Notes under the pieces: model-generated
What the model was told of the DNA's origin: nothing
Seen by the model: only the letters and a program-made list of their open reading frames with translations
The model's database searches: none
Position numbers and translations under genes: made by a program
In this document: positions 11,718-23,179 of the stretch, one piece after another
Layout of the letters: each line of letters starts with the position of its first letter
Numbering within the stretch: the stretch's first letter is position 1
Source: Chytridium lagenaria
Lineage: Eukaryota > Chytridiomycota > Chytridiomycetes > Chytridiales > Chytridiaceae
NCBI GenBank assembly: GCA_025449115.1
Contig: JAHLKC010000131.1
Location: forward strand, 52,444 to 116,443
DNA length: 64,000 bases
Direction of reading: 5' to 3'

Positions 11718-12936
11718 TTAATCTCGTGCCCATACCAAAACAATGATGGCAATTCTTAGACGAGCCCGGTCCCGAGGTAACCGGAGGCCCACCCGTGCGA
11801 CGTTTAACGCGCGGAGAGACGCCGAAGAGGAGGAGGCCGAGGGAACGACCTTGGGAGAGACCTCCGCCGAAATGCGCAGCTTACGAGACTTGCGATAACG
11901 GGTAAGCAATAACTCCCGACTAGAAGAGTAACTACGCTCCTCTTTGGTATCGCCGTAGTACCAAATTGAGCCTTCAAGATAAAGAGTCGCTTTCAATCGT
12001 GACCCCATCACCGGGTGAATGGAGGTTATCAAGAATCGCACCCCAACGACGACGCTGGGGCTCCGATAAAGCACCCGCTCGAGAGCCCGCGCGTTCCACT
12101 GCCGCCAGCTCCGCCGCCAGAGCTGCTCGAGAGGCCAAACAGGGATACAACACTTGGCCCCGCGGATCCAACGTGTGTTTCAGAAGAGCATGGCGGACAT
12201 CCCGCAAGCTGATGTGAAAGCGGTCCTCGCCTAGAAAATCCCCAGAAAGAACGTGTTATAAACACCAAACACGACCCACCACACGGAGGGAGAATATACT
12301 AGGAAGACCAGGCATTGAAGCCCCGCAATCCCGAGTGACGCACAGGCCGTGAAAAAACCTTCCCCGCGGAAGCATAAATGAAGAGGGGAACCCCCAGTCT
12401 TCCACTCGTTCAACCGTGAACGGAAATAAAGGAAATAAAGAAAATGGAAACAAACGACGAAAGGAAACAAAGAATAGGAATACTACTACCCTAAGTCTAC
12501 ATGAAGATGGAGTGGACCCGTAGGTATTCACTTACACCGACATAGCAAGAAAGCCTCAGACGAGCTAGAAACGCACCATATTATACTCACATCAGAGTTA
12601 CCCCGAGGTACAAATTCTGACCCAAGTCCAAAACGTCTGAAGCCCTCATCGTCGGAAGAGGAAGAAGTCGAACGCCGACGCCGGGAGACGAAACCGAAGT
12701 TTCAAGACGACGAATCGTATCCTCCATACGAGCCAAACGAAGGCGCATGGCGGCCACCGATTCATCGGGTTCCCGGCGATCAGGCAAGTCACCCGCCTCC
12801 GAGACGCTAGCTGGCGGTGGTCCTCCAGTCGCTGATCGAGCTGTCGGTCCAGCTCTTCCTCCTCTTGATCACCCCCTCGACCGTCTCCCTTCCCAGGAGT
12901 GCCGCGGGGAGTGAGAGGAAGAGGAAGAGCCGCCAT
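11718..12936 (-). CDS. gag-like ORF of the Ngaro-like element, probably with one intron
   Basis: The start is the ATG at 12936 (product begins MAALPLPLTP), followed by a charged stretch GDQEEEELDRQLDQRLEDH and a short coiled coil LRLARMEDTIRRLETS. At 12590 the minus strand has a donor GTGAGT, and at 12232-12231 an acceptor TTTTCTAG. Removing 12231-12590 (360 bp) joins the coiled-coil exon to a second exon with EDRFHISLRDVRHALLKH and AALAAELAAVERAG. A later frame change near 12000 leads to GSIWYYGDTKEER and a basic/serine-rich tail ending at 11718. The last exon also contains RYRKSRKLRIS. The gag assignment rests on position, charge and coiled coil; no zinc knuckle is seen. Splicing is a prediction from site and frame. 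Confidence 0.45.
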
Positions 12937-13171
12937 CGAGGTAACGAGACAAAACGAACGCTGAGCTATGGTAGCTTCAGCGAAAAGAAGTTCCTGGTCA
13001 CACAAACCTTGAACTTCTCTTTATAGTCACAATCTACATATATCGGAATATAAGTAAACATTGTCAATAAAGAAATTTCCTTACTATTAGTGACCTTATT
13101 ATTTGGGATTTTATGAAATAAATATCGTAAAATTAAATAAATATCATTTTATTTTTTGGATTCCAAGGATT

Positions 13172-14553
13172 ATGGGCACCCACCCCATTTTCGGCATTAG
13201 CGAGGTCTCATAGCCATCATCGATCGTTTGCAGTCAATGCATGATTTAAGAACCTCACCTGACTTGCCGTCAGCTTTGGGCTTTCCAGAATGTCCCCATG
13301 CCATCAAACTTACATGCGCTGAAGCCGTTCCTTGCTCACATTTACGGAGCACCTTTGAAAGAATGGGTGATGACACCAACGATGTCAGGCAACCTATGTC
13401 TGAGACTTCGTCAAGATTCGCCATGCGTCTTGTTCAGAACTGATGGATCAAGGAAAAGCATCGACCATCAACATTGGAAACCTTATGCACAAAGACTTTT
13501 GGTTCGTCGGAAGCACCTTATCGAGTCCAAGAAGGATTTTCTACGAAAGGCGTTAGAGGCTCGATACCTATCTTAAAGAAGCCATCTCAACTCCGCACCC
13601 TCTCAGACGACGAAATCATCTATTTTGGAGAATGGCCTAGCCAAACCTGAGAACGCTCTGGCCGCAGCTGTTGATGGAAAGACATCTATAGAGCACGCCT
13701 CCTCTCAGAAAAGTACCCAGATGCGGTTCACACTGCTATGCGTGGTGCCATTGCTGGAGCCCTGGGCGAGAGTCGCTCGACATGCTGAAGCCTTGATTGC
13801 TGCGGGGGGATCCTCCACTTACTTGTACAGAACGGTAAATACATTGAACTGTCAAATTTCTGCTTGGGCACATACATGATCAAGACGACCCACAGTCGAA
13901 GGTTGGCTCAGCGTTGTTCGAGGCGGTCTGTCTCAACAATATGGCAACATCAAAGCTGTTGCTGATTTTGGGGCTGATCCGTGTTATTGGATTCCGGAAA
14001 CTGTGAGGGATACAAGGCATAAGTACGCGTTATCACGGAGTGTTTGATGTGAACCCTGTTTCAGCTGCAGCCGGGTTGGGAAATTCGAGCTGGTCCAACT
14101 ACTTTTGGAAAGAGGAGGAGTGGTGACCAACGGAAGCCTCAAGTATGCCATTCGCTCTGGTGATCTAAACCTTGTCAACTTTATGTTGAGTCATGTACCC
14201 AGATGGATTATAAGAGCTTTATGGCTCTTGGTCAAACAGGCTCGGTGTCGATGCTCCAACGTCTTCTGCCAGATTGAAAAAATCAGAATGGTTCCGACTC
14301 TACTCTAGTGACAGCGAAAGTGCTTGAATCAATGGTTGAGATGGATGATGAAATGGATATAAATATGACGACTGACATTCTCGGGTTGAAGGCTGACACC
14401 GTTGTTGTGTTGATTTTGTAAAGGAGCTTGCCAAGTTGATGCGCCTCCAACCTCGGAAGTTATTTTGACGAAATCCCCGAAGCCAAGTCCATGCTCTCCC
14501 CAGAAGCATTTGAGTTTTTAAGGAGTATTTGCTCAATTCGCTTTATCCCTTAG
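13172..14553 (+). pseudogene. F-box-like/ankyrin gene, copy 1 (decayed)
   Basis: About 90% or more identical by eye to the intact-looking copy at 19215-20591, starting at ATG 13172 (MGTHPIFGI) and ending near the TAG at 14551. The frame is broken repeatedly by one- or two-base changes, for example in the opening codons after 13200 (GCGAGGTCTCATAGCC instead of GCGAGGTCGTCATGGCC), near 13490-13560, 13860 and 14040-14100. Homology with copy 3 continues 3' of the gene to about 15040, so the duplicated unit is larger than the gene. No product is expected. Confidence 0.85.
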
Positions 14554-15339
14554 TTGATTTTTTAGTGCTTTTTAACTTGTTTTTTCATTTATGTATTTTT
14601 AGTTCGTTTTTCATTCTAACGAAAGAACAGATCGATTAATGTACACACTTTGCTTGATCTCGTCGTCTTTCTGTTCTTATTTCTATTGAGTTTGGTTGTA
14701 GTTCCTTTTAAGTTCGAAAGAGACTAGGTGGATTCGCACTAACAATTTGCTTGGGACCTTCTTTTGTTTAATTCTTGCTTTGTTTTATTTTAACCGTCTT
14801 CATTTTCTTCCACTACTCTTTATTGATGAAAGAAATCGAGATTCATGCACGTCCGGTTTCGCTTTGTTGTATTTCATAACTTTTGCAATTATAAATATTC
14901 AATCATCGTACTGTCTTCAACATGCATATCGCATCATAACAGTTTTTTTCTTGCTTCCCGTATAATAGGCGGCTAACTGAGGTAATCTGGACAGCTGGAT
15001 TAAAACAGCATGCGCGAGCCTCATTTCGCGAGTTCACTTTGTCACTTGATGTATTTATATTTAAACAAATAAATTATTAATGTATTATATAAATGGTAAA
15101 CTTGAAAAAAAGGAAGGTGCTCTTGTGTTCCGCGGTTTTTTATTACACAAACATGTTTCTTGTGTTCGTCAATGTTACACAACTATGTTTGACATCTGGC
15201 TTCCGTCATCTTCCGCTATTATATTTATAATTAAAATATAAATATATGTACGGAAATTATACGAATAAAAAATAGAGAATGGGACGAGAATTATTTGCTC
15301 ATCGTATTAGCTAAAACCTCCCAGCGTTCCTTTTTTTCA
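14554..15339. other. Intergenic region; 3' flank of the ankyrin repeat unit, then GH26 upstream DNA
   Basis: 14554-15040 is the conserved 3' flank shared with copies 2 and 3 (for example AGACTAGGTGGATTCGCA near 14724 and GGCGGCTAACTGAGGT near 14969). 15040-15339 is AT-rich with no repeat partner found. A polypyrimidine run sits just before the GH26 start. Confidence 0.5.
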
Positions 15340-17233
15340 ATGAGATCACACCTCGGCCTTGGGCTGTTCCTCGCCCTGTTCTCTTCTTCTGCATTCATCA
15401 ATGGCCAGCCTTCAATTCCTAACCCTTCGCCTGCTCCTCTGCTCCCTTCATCACCTGGAAAGATCTATCTGTAAGTAGTCTACAGTGATTTTAAGAGGAT
15501 AACAACTGAATCTTTTGTTTGCTTGATTGATTGAAAAAGAGGTTCTTGGTTTGAACGTATGGAGGGAGATATTGCTAGACAAGTTAATGAGAGAATTAGA
15601 GGATTCCCGGCGATGGACTCTCATTCTTTCAAACGGACATTGACATCTCCATGAACAAGACTGAGCAGACTTACCTCAATATCACGGATGGTTATCTTCA
15701 ACAGCTTGAAGACACTGGAACAAATGCCTTTGCCTATCTTACCATTTATCCTTTCAATGACTTTGATGGAGTCACTGGTGTGTACTTCAACATATTCCCT
15801 CTTGCATCGCTTATACTGACCACTTGTGCTTTGGGGCCAGATGCTCAGCTGGATGAACTCGGTGACCGGCTCCTCCGCATTATCAGTCGTGGTCGCAAGA
15901 TTTTCCTCCGTCTCTATCCTGAAATGAATGGTACGCTCTCAATATTACACCGGGGGGAGGGGGAGGGGGGAGGTTTCTTGTCATTTTTTTTTTTTTTTTT
16001 TTGGTTTACTTTAGATTGTTCTTTCTTCAATCTTTTTTCGTCTGCCCGACTTGATATCATTTCTTTGTTCTCAAACCCTTCTTTCTCTTCATAATCTACA
16101 CAACAAAGGTTCCTGGTTCATCTACGGTCAAAAACCCGCTGCTTTTATCGCAGCCTGGAGACGAGCTGTAACAGCTTTGAATACAAAGTTGGGACCTTCG
16201 AATCGTGACAAAGTTGCCTATATCTGGGCCCCCAACTCTGGCAATGACTATCCTTGGTTAGGCCAGACCTTCTCTCCAAATCCTTCGGACCTTCCGGATG
16301 CATCCATAGGCGTTGATACGAACGGAAATCAAAGGCTGGACAGGTTGGATGACCCATATTCTCCATTTTATCCTGGTGATGAATGGGTTGATTGGGTTGG
16401 ACTCTCAATCTATCACTGTAAGTACCTCATTTGGATTGCTCTCGTTGACCATCCCCTAGCAGCTTTGTATCTAACGCGGTTTTTATTTTATTTTTATCTA
16501 TTTTGTTTTTCTTCAATGGCAGACGGCCGCGAATATCCATGGCGCCAAAACGTCATTCCTGAAGAAGACAAGTTTGAATCCATCTTACAGGGTCTCCGCC
16601 TGACTCGCAGCCCTCTCTCGGCTTCTACCCCTTCTACAGCATGTTCAGCGGTCCATCAGGAAACGGCACCATCACGCGTGGTAACAAACCTTTATCCTTG
16701 CTGAAACAGGATCTACCTATCACTATGGTTACACCCCCAAAGGCCGCACCATTTTCAACATCATAGATCCCACCGAAGCACCCGACATGACCATTGACCG
16801 TACCTCTGTGAAGCGTGGATGGTGGCGTCAATTTCTCAACCAAGACTTTCTATCCAAATATCCCAACTTTCGAGCGGTCTGCACTTTTGAGTTTTTCAAG
16901 CCAGAGGAATACACGTTGAGAGATTTTTCAAATTTCGGACCGTCTCCTCATGATTTGGGCGGAAATGAAGCGTCTGCGGAGATCCCAAAGGCTTTTGTGG
17001 AAGATGCTCAAAGTATGGGGTTTGTGGAATGGGCGGAAAGTGTTACTGTTTCTTTTGCCTCGAGTACCAGGACATTTGCTGCATCTACAAACGTTGTGAC
17101 GGTTAAACCGAAAACGGAAACGCAATCTACGACAACTAAAACGGGATATGCTGTAAGAGTAGGGAGGGGTGAATTTTTTGCTTTGGGTTGTGCTTTGGGT
17201 GTGACGATACTTGCGACTTTAATCTCCGTTTGA
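15340..17233 (+). CDS. Secreted, probably GPI-anchored GH26-type glycoside hydrolase (introns; three apparent frameshifts)
   Basis: The ATG at 15340 opens a signal peptide (MRSHLGLGLFLALFSSSAF) and a Pro/Ser linker. Likely introns: 15471-15539, 15778-15840 (63 bp), 15931-16108 and 16418-16522, all GT..AG and phase-consistent. The catalytic domain shows LSFFQTDIDIS, FLRLYPEMNGSWFIYG (putative acid/base Glu in PEMNG), YIWAPNSGNDYPW, GDEWVDWVGLSIYHYG and ILAETGSTYHYG (putative nucleophile Glu). This motif series fits GH26 beta-mannanase-like enzymes acting on beta-mannan or related cell-wall glycans. The C-terminus is Ser/Thr-rich and ends in a hydrophobic helix (about 17165-17230), as in GPI-anchored proteins. 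Single-base frame changes near 15600, 16590 and 16697 interrupt otherwise conserved sequence, so it is a young pseudogene or an error-affected functional gene. Substrate is not determined. Confidence 0.7.
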
Positions 17234-18789
17234 ATGCGGAGCCAGTATTCTCTCAAAAATGCTATACCTCTTGTGTCTTTCTCGCGATTGTCCCCTTTCT
17301 TTTTTTAGCTATCTTTTCATAATCTTTTTCTTTTGTTCTGTACGTGGGTTCGCCCTCACTTCTTCTTTTTTCCTTTCCGTCTTTTCCTTTCCCTCTTTTC
17401 CTTTTCTTTTCGTTTCTCTTCTTCTCTCCTTTATTTTTTCTTCTTTTTTGCCTACCATTGCAAAGGCTCGATGGGGCCTGTGTTTCTATTTTATGTTGTG
17501 GTTAGTAGCTTTCGATAACCAGAAACAAATAATAAGCAATAAAGCTCGTTTTCCCAATAGGCGAAAAAAAGCTTTCCTGACGCCTTTACAGCCTCTACCC
17601 ATGCCCAATGAATATGGGCGTCCATAGATATAAACAATGAACGGTTATGGCCGAAAATATATTTGATGACCAAATTAATTTGAAGTGCAGCTGTTAAGAC
17701 ATGAGGCTTTCGTTGGAAGGAAGAAGAGCCGTCATATTTCGGTCGAATGATCGATAACCCGGCCATGCAAGCACGGCAACAAAGGTACGGAGCTTGGTTT
17801 TACAATAATGCAATTGTACCGAAAAGATTTAACTACAATCTCGTCTTGACGGTTTTGTATGCGCCTTTAGGCTTGTTACATATTTTACGACTGCTTTTAA
17901 GGTACAGAAGCCTCGTTCAAGAACAACCCATCATCATTCTTTACGACGGCGCTTTAGAAATTGATTCAATGTTTATTGATGTACATGAGTTCTGACGCGT
18001 CTGTTCAAAGCGAAACAAGAACGTAGACCAAACGTTACTCCCACTATATAATGAATTTTACTCTCCAAGGTCGTTTTTCCATCGTAAAGTCGAAGGCTTC
18101 AAGGGCTTTTTTTTCCTCCATCATCAACTCACGCAGAAACACGTTGAGAAATATGGTTGATGGACGGTTAAATATCATAACTTGCTTACTTTATTTATAA
18201 GTGTATCATTTGCTTTTGAGGTGTGACAGATTTAGCGGGATGCGTATGTGATTGTTTACTCTACATCTTCGTTTCATGGCTCTTGTACATGGTTGTCACT
18301 TATTCCATAAATATATAGATGATATAGCTCTTTACGTCGAATGCCTTATGTTTTGCTACTCATTCTGAGCCATGAACGGTTCTGGTATCCGGGCGCAACG
18401 GATGTGTAATTCCTACCTCTACTTGGCTAGGGTGTTCGCGTCACTGAGCCGCGATGAGTCTTTGAATAAAGAAACGGAAACGAGAGAAAGGGATCCCTCC
18501 AATGCGCTGTACGGACCAGAAGTCGTTCCACCAACAGGTCGATATCCAGTTCCGTAAAGTTAAGAATTGCGGGAACGTAACGAACGCGGCAATCTAGATA
18601 GAAGCGACGCGAAGCGGCCTCTGTTATAGAGCTGATAGCAAAAGAGTATCAGGTAGAACCCGCAAGGCTTCGGGTCCATTGCACATTTCAGCTATGCATA
18701 CCGCCCTGTCCAGCACAGTCCGAATACCGTCTGTAGTCCTTCGTGGAGGCATTCGTCATCAATGTAAAAAAAAAGAAAGCATTTCATTA
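17234..18789. other. Intergenic region without a supported gene
   Basis: 17240-17460 is strongly polypyrimidine (T/C-rich). Short open frames at 17747-17995 (+) and 17491-17766 (-) overlap on opposite strands and show no recognisable motif. 18400-18720 is GC-richer but unmatched elsewhere in the window. I see no repeat or RNA gene here. Confidence 0.4.
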
Positions 18790-20810
18790 TTACGAAAGTA
18801 ATATTGATATTTAACCAAGCGCGCGAAACCAGACGTGAATGAATCTCGTTTTCTTGAATCAATAAAGAGAAGTGTACATAAAATAACATGAGGGCGATTA
18901 AATGTTAAACCAACAAAGAATTAAACAAAATCAGGAATCAAGCAAGTTCTTCATGCGAATCCACCTAGTCTCTATTGAAGGCTAGTCTAGCTCTATTGAA
19001 ACACTAAAAGGAACTAGAACCAACGAAAACAGAAGTAAAGAACAGAAAAAAGAAGCGATCGAGGAAATTGTGCACATAAAATCTGTTCTTTCTTTAGAAA
19101 CAAAAGAGAACTAAAAAAAGTTATAAAAAAAAACATAAACAACTGGGTAAGGGTTAACCAATAAATGTGAACTAAAAAGAAATCAAGCGAATTGTGCAAA
19201 TACTCCTCAAAAACTCAAATGCTTCTGGGGAGAGCATGGACTCGGCTTCGGGGACTTTCGTCAAAATAACTTCCGAGGTTGGAGGCCGGCATTAACTTGG
19301 CAAGCTCCTTTACAAAATCAACACCAACAACGGTGTCAGCCTTCAACCCGAGAATGTCAGTCGTCATATTTATATCCACTTTCCTCATCCATCTCAACCA
19401 TTGATTCCAAGCACTTTCCGCTGTCACTAGAGTAGAGTCGGAACCATTCTGATTTTTCAACTCTGGCAGAAGACGTTGGAGCATCGACACCGAGCCTGTT
19501 TGACCAAGAGCCATAAAGCTCTTAAAATCCATCTGGGTACCATGACTCAACATAAAGTTGACGAGGTTCAGATCACCAGAGCGAATGGCAAACTTGAGGC
19601 TTCCGTTGGTCACCACTCCTCCTCTTTCCAAAAGTAGTTGGACCAGCTCGAAATTTCCCAACCCGGCTGCAGCTGAAACAGGGTTCACATCAAACACTCC
19701 GTGATCAACGCCGTACTTATGCCTTGTATCCCTCAGAGTTTCCGGAATCCAATAACACGGATCAGCCCCAAAATCCAGCAACAGCTTTGATGTTACCATA
19801 TTGTTGAGACAGACCGCCTCGAACAACGCTGAAGCCAACCCTTCGACTGTGGGTCGCTCTTGATTATGTATGTGCTCAAGTAGAAATTTGACAGTATCAA
19901 TGCATTCCACCGTTCGGTACAAGTAAGTGGCAGGATTCCCCCCCGCAGCAATCAAGAGCTTCAGCATGTCGAGCGACTCTCCGCCCACGGCTTTACCAAT
20001 GGCACCACGCATAGCAGTGTGAACCGCATCTGGGTACTTTTCTGAGAGGAGGCCTGCTCTATAGATGTCGTTCCCATCCACAGCTGCGGCCAGAGCGTTC
20101 TCAGGTTTGGCTAGGCCATTCTCCAAGAAATAGATGATTTCGTCGTCTGAGAGGGTGCCGAGTTCAGATGGATTCTTTAAGAAGGGGAAGAAGCCTCTAC
20201 CGCCTTTCGTAGAAAATCCCTTCTTGGACTCGATAAGGTGCCTTCCAACGAACCAAAAGTCTTTGTGCATAAAGGTGCCAATGTAGATGGTCGATGCTTT
20301 TCCTTGATCCATCAGTTCCTGGACAAGACGCATGGCGACATCTTGACGAAGTCTCAGACATAGGTTGCCTGACATCGTTGGTTCCATCACCCATTCTTTC
20401 AAAGGTGCTCCGTAAATGTGAGCAAGGAACGGCTTCAGCCGCATGTAAGTCTTGATGGCCATGGGGACATTCTGGAAAGCCCAAAGCTGACGGCAAGTCA
20501 AGGTGAGGTTCTTAAAGTCATGCATTGACTGCAAACGATCGATGATGGCCATGACGACCTCGCCAATGCCGAAAATGGGGTGGGTGCCCATAATCCTTAA
20601 AATCCAAAAAAATACAGTGATATTTCACGATTAATAATAAATAAGGAAAAGGTAAAGACTACCGCATAAGGCACCCTTCATATTTTATTTCATTATTCTT
20701 ATTACAGATACAGTGAGGAGTGCGTGCCCCTCAGCTTGTATTTATTTATTTGGTCTCCCCGCCCCTTGTGTCCCACGGCCGGGTCTATACGAATTAACGG
20801 CGAGCAGTTA
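18790..20810. repeat. Left arm of a ~2 kb inverted repeat
   Basis: Reverse complement of about 23180-25165. It contains ankyrin copy 2 plus its 5' flank (to about 20810, including GGGGCGGGGA../GTATTTATTTATTTGG sequence) and its 3' flank. Divergence is mostly single-base indels and substitutions. Confidence 0.85.
19172..20591 (-). CDS. F-box-like/ankyrin-repeat protein, copy 2 (longest intact frame of the family)
   Basis: A 458-codon frame from ATG 20591 to a stop at 19215. Residues 1-45 (HPIFGIGEVVMAIIDRLQ, LTLTCRQLWAF) resemble an F-box helix bundle, by pattern only. Residues about 160-390 carry degenerate ankyrin-type units: LDMLKLLIAAGGNPA, TVKFLLEHI, SKLLLDFGADPCYW, NFELVQLLLERGGVV, NLVNFMLSHG. 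The F-box plus ankyrin layout would suit a substrate adaptor of an SCF ubiquitin ligase, but this is inference. Compared with copies 1 and 3, copy 2 has one extra base near 19289 (GCCGGCC against GCCGCC). Without it the frame would run to the TAG at 19172-19174 with a C-terminus containing ESMLSPEAFEFLRSI. The stop at 19215 is therefore probably premature. It is the only copy open through the ankyrin region. Confidence 0.7.
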
Positions 20811-23179
20811 TAAAATGCGGGCATTCAGCTTTCAGGTTTTAAATTTATACGACAAAGTAACAAGAAGTTTGTATTGATATATGCAAGATAAAAAATAACG
20901 GCAGATGGATCTTAAAAAGCGGGTGCTTTCGTTGCGTAAACGTATGTGGGTTTTAAAAGAAGAAACAAAAAACTTATTTTTGAACGGTCGTAATGAGCAC
21001 GAAAAATGAAACGCTTTACAGCGTGAAAAAAAAAGCAGTTTAGAGAAGAAAAGAGAAAAAAACTTTAATCATGCTTCTCCTTCCAACTAAGATAGAGAGT
21101 TACATTATTATTGTTTGGATCTATGTTTACATTCCCTCAAACATTATCATACCACTGTAAAGGTATAAATATTGTATGGATACCACGCCCAGGAGTCCGT
21201 CATTACTCCAACTGCACTCCCTACACCTCCCGCCATTATAGATAATACTAATATTTATTGAAGAAAAGAAGGAGGGAAGCAGGTGGGGATATTGGAGGGG
21301 TAATGGTGGTGTAGCTCCATCTTCTTCTTCCACTGCTACAAGAACTTCTTCAGAAATATCATCGCCGTCATCTCGCTATCGCTGTCCATTCCTCTTCAAC
21401 AGCAACAGCATCCAGGGTTTCGCTGTCCATTTCTCTTCAACAACAAGCATCCAGATTCACCTCCACCTTCACCCATATCTCCTCTCACAACAACCATCAC
21501 CGCCAACTACCACAACAACTCTCCACACCCCTACTCTCCACGTCTTTCCATCTCCCCTCTCACATCCGTTCCGCCCCCACATCTCCACCCCTCCACCCCC
21601 AATCTCCCTGTCGCCACAGCTCTCCCCGATCCGTCTCCCTCCCCCGCCAACCTCTTCCCGCTCCAGTCATCCTCAGACATAGATATTCCAACTTCCTACA
21701 ACGACAAAATCCCCCCGATATCATCGAGGTCGTTATCCCAGATGAATTGACTAAGGACCACCTGTGTTCATAGTACTGGTGATTGCATGAACGATTGAGT
21801 GACAACACGGAGAAATACTTGGATGCCGTGGAGAAGATGAAAGGGTTGTTGGGAGAAGGAGTAAGGAGGAGCTTAGTTCGTTCATGCAATAACCTTATCC
21901 CTTCCTGTAGTCGTTTCCAAACACTCGATCATATTATTTATCACTTCACTATTCCTCTGCTCAAGCAGATTGAATCCGAGATCACAGATATCTCTCAAAA
22001 AAAGGAATCCCCGTCCTCACCGTCGAAGCCGCCAAAGAAGCGAGTACATTAAAAAAGCTGAGACGGGCAAAGGGGTTGAAGATGGATGCTCCAACGGTGA
22101 CGGAGGAAGGGAAAATGAAGTCTGTGAAAACTCTGATTTGCCTTTATTGACTGACGTTGCACAAGAATTTAAAGTATCGCTTTACAGTCAAGGGACCAAA
22201 GCGTTTGCCGCCAAATCTCGGGACGGTTTGATAGATTGGTGTCGAAAGAGCGTATGGACCTTGATGAGACGCAGAGGATGGTGGAGAAGGCAGCGGTTGT
22301 TGTAGTCGAGGAGAAGAAGAGGAGGATAGTCAGATCCTAGTGGGGGAGGCCTTGTATTAACGTCCTGTTGGTTAGAGTTAGTTTGAGAAAGTGAGAAAGA
22401 ATTTGGAGATTTGAGTACGCAGGCGAGTAAGGATTTGATCCATATTTTGAATGCGGTGTAAATATTGCCTGGAGGCTATGCTCCTAAAAATGAACACCTA
22501 TTCTGATCAACCTATAACCAAACTTGAAACCCTCGAAAAATACATCCAAGCATTCGTCATCCCACATCTCCGAAATACCGTCGTCTCCCTCCTTTCGTTA
22601 TTTGCCGTCCTCCGAGATTCTATTGGACGGTGTCAACTCGCGCTGGTAGAGTATTGCGTGGAATGTTTTGAGGTGGCTGTGAGAGAGACAGGGAGGGAGT
22701 AGGGGGGGCGTTGTTGGATGCTTGCCTGCGAATAGGGTTGTGAAAGATGTGGGGTGTGGCTTTAAGGAGTTTTCGTCAGCCGTATAATACAGTCCCTGTT
22801 TTTTTCTTTATTTTTTCTATACTTTTGTTTTATTAGATATACCAATTATTGTTGTTTTTTTTCGCCTTTATTGATTTTTTATGCATTTGGAGCTCCTGAA
22901 CCTCGTTTTCTTTTACTACCTCTAATTTTTCCATGTTAACAAGGAAACTTGATAGACCTCCTTTTCTTTTCAGCTCGAGAATGTGGCTGTTTTTACATAT
23001 TTTCGTAAGAGGCGGGGGGTAGGATTTAAAACGCGACCTGCGATTGTTTTTGTTCTGTAGTGTGAAGAGAGTGTTTGCGTGAGATGGACTTTGTAGTTGA
23101 CCCGAAACTTCAGATAATGATATGGATATAATCGGATGGAATTCAGGTTAATTTTCGATAAAGAAAAACTTATAATTAG
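20811..23179. other. Spacer between inverted-repeat arms; possible unrecognised gene at about 21340-22720 (+)
   Basis: 21340-21700 is C/T-rich and low in complexity. Two short + frames look coding: 21783-22052 (MHERLSDNTEKYLDAVEKMK, then LDHIIYHFTIPLLKQIESEI) and 22451-22702 (LETLEKYIQAFVIPHLRN). The two share a spaced pattern (L..I..F.IP.L) and could be exons or diverged repeats of one helical protein. A third frame in between (21970-22305) is basic. No family is recognised. 22780-23179 is AT-rich with poly-T runs and nothing else seen. Confidence 0.3.

Larger units (their letters stand above)
7131..13115 (-). mobile_element. Ngaro-like tyrosine-recombinase retrotransposon with split direct repeats
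   Basis: Minus-strand order is gag, RT/RNase H, then a zinc-ribbon recombinase-like protein, as in Ngaro-type YR retrotransposons. The ends carry two pairs of direct repeats. A is about 165 bp (12955-13115 and 7325-7489) and B is 54 bp (7488-7541 and 7131-7184). Read along the element the order is A1, coding region, B1, A2, B2, the split-direct-repeat architecture that defines Ngaro elements. A spacer of 140 bp (7185-7324) lies between A2 and B2. Several coding frames are broken, so the copy is probably immobile. Confidence 0.75.

Noticed and set aside
17747..17995. 82-codon hypothetical protein downstream of GH26
   Set aside because: Overlaps an equally long antisense frame, no motif, no homologue in the window.
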